DNA from: JBBRCE01 sp038205115
Lineage (GTDB): Bacteria > Planctomycetota > Planctomycetia > Pirellulales > JBBRCE01
DNA: 64,000 bases
NCBI GenBank assembly: GCA_038205115.1
Contig: JBBRCE010000006.1
Coordinates: 95,678 to 159,677 of the forward strand
Direction: 5' to 3'
Shown here piece after piece: positions 63,471 to 64,000 of the stretch. Both the position numbers and the translations under genes were made by a program. Position 1 is the stretch's first letter; each line of letters starts with the position of its first letter. Under the pieces are notes generated by a model, which searched no databases, was not told the origin of the DNA, and saw only the letters and a program-made list of their open reading frames with translations.

Positions 63471-63858
63471 ATGCCAATTCGAAGATTTCAGCAATTTCGT
63501 GTGCGCTCAATGCTCGCGGTTGTCGCGGTCTGCGGCTCACTCTGCTGGGTGCCCACCAGGTGGCAGGCAGCCATCTTGGCGGAGAGGCAGGCTGCGGAAT
63601 GGCTAAGCGTTCAGGGCTGCTCGGTGAGAACTGATGCGATCGTCTGGGAGTTTTATCACGACGACTCAAGCATCGCATTTAGCTTAGGAACGACCGAAAA
63701 ATAACTTCCGTTTTTCGTTCGGGTCGACGCGCGCTATCACGAGCAGCGGGCGTCTCACTCAGAGGAAGTTATTTTTCGGTCGTTCCTTAGCCGCGCAACC
63801 GTTGGCACCCAATCCGTATCATAAATGGTTTTTGACGTTTGTCGGTGAGCCGAACTAG
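63471..63858 (+). pseudogene. Small membrane-anchored planctomycete protein gene interrupted by a MITE
   Basis: The frame from 63471 reads MPIRRFQQFRVRSMLAVVAV, CGSLCWVPTRWQAA and onward to DDSSIAFSL, where the N-terminal FRVRSMLAVVAV-type helix is common in planctomycete proteins. Element copy 3 interrupts after SL, making the apparent protein end GTTEK. Removing the element and one TTA restores AFSL-AAQPLAPNPYHKWF and onward to a TAG at 63858. The remaining gene may be truncated even without the insertion. The 274 bp before it hold no convincing gene. Confidence 0.65.
63687..63786 (+). mobile_element. 100-bp MITE-like element, copy 3
   Basis: The 100 bp are identical, base for base by eye, to copy 2, 7.4 kb away. 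The 23-bp inverted ends are perfect. TTA duplications lie at 63684-63686 and 63787-63789. The identity suggests recent movement or gene conversion. It has no coding capacity. Confidence 0.93.
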
Positions 63859-64000
63859 TCCTTAAATAAGCGTAGCCCGCTTGCTTTTGCGACGCGACGC
63901 GCGCGGCGCATGGCGAACGGACCGCGCGAACCGGCGGTGAGGAGGGTGCGAGTTGTGTGTTGGGCATACGGCGAGGTTCCTTTCTGTGTGAGGTGTGGCG

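Noticed and set aside
63755..63967. 70-residue minus-strand open frame at the right edge
   Set aside because: A fair ribosome site (AAAGGAA) precedes its ATG, but the product is low-quality and its 3' end and stop lie inside MITE copy 3. It may be a fragment of an interrupted gene, but nothing supports a product.
1..64000. CRISPR array, prophage or integrase locus
   Set aside because: No regularly spaced direct repeats, cas-like, integrase or phage structural genes were seen.

Overview
The window looks like chromosomal DNA of a planctomycete, probably Pirellulales-like. This is inferred from family content: a DUF1559 protein, a TIGR03009-like protein, many large secreted or lipoprotein-type products, an ECF sigma/anti-sigma cassette and a MoxR/von Willebrand pair. 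No rRNA or tRNA gene was found to anchor the taxonomy. The DNA is moderately GC-rich and dense, with many 4-base start/stop overlaps. Genes run on both strands.

Layout. 1-3.9 kb (minus): a partial alpha/beta hydrolase, then an ECF sigma factor, membrane anti-sigma-like protein and exported protein. 4.3-9.3 kb (plus): a 55-aa membrane peptide, miaB and glnE. 9.5-10.2 kb: a lone DUF4303-like gene. 10.4-18.9 kb (plus): folE, a membrane protein, a zinc-ribbon protein, an FAD/Fe-S oxidoreductase fusion, moaD, moaE, moaA, a cysteine-desulfurase-like enzyme and a YkgJ protein. 19.1-23.1 kb (plus): an HU-like protein, a small lipoprotein, pyrD behind a hairpin-rich leader, trpS and a DUF2726/zinc-finger protein. 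23.1-26.7 kb (minus): parB, parA and a DUF1015 gene bracketed by two parS-like sites. 27-29.8 kb: a nucleotidyltransferase-fold protein, ahcY and trpF.

30-36.4 kb (plus): a Wzz-like protein, then a compact cassette of a large membrane protein, a membrane-anchored GTPase and a one-TM protein whose N-terminus faintly resembles GAP1-N domains. This is the best candidate here for an undescribed system. 36.4-46.1 kb (minus): aconitase, a TIGR03009-like protein, a Cys/His-rich secreted protein, a divergent phosphoglycerate kinase and a lipoprotein with a degenerate thioredoxin domain. 46.4-47.6 kb: a LarA-like protein. 48.4-53.7 kb (minus): MoxR ATPase, large VWA protein and NHL-repeat lipoprotein.

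53.9-64 kb: a TsaC fused to a YwlE-type phosphatase, followed by rpiB. Next comes a degraded accessory zone with two broken hicB genes, an interrupted lipoprotein gene, a DUF1559 gene and a cluster of hicA/hicB genes with a duplicated hairpin. Then come groES/groEL and a DUF362 protein. Three copies of a 100-bp non-coding element with 23-bp inverted ends and TTA target duplications lie at 52.6, 56.3 and 63.7 kb. Two of them interrupt genes whose frame is restored when the element is removed on paper.
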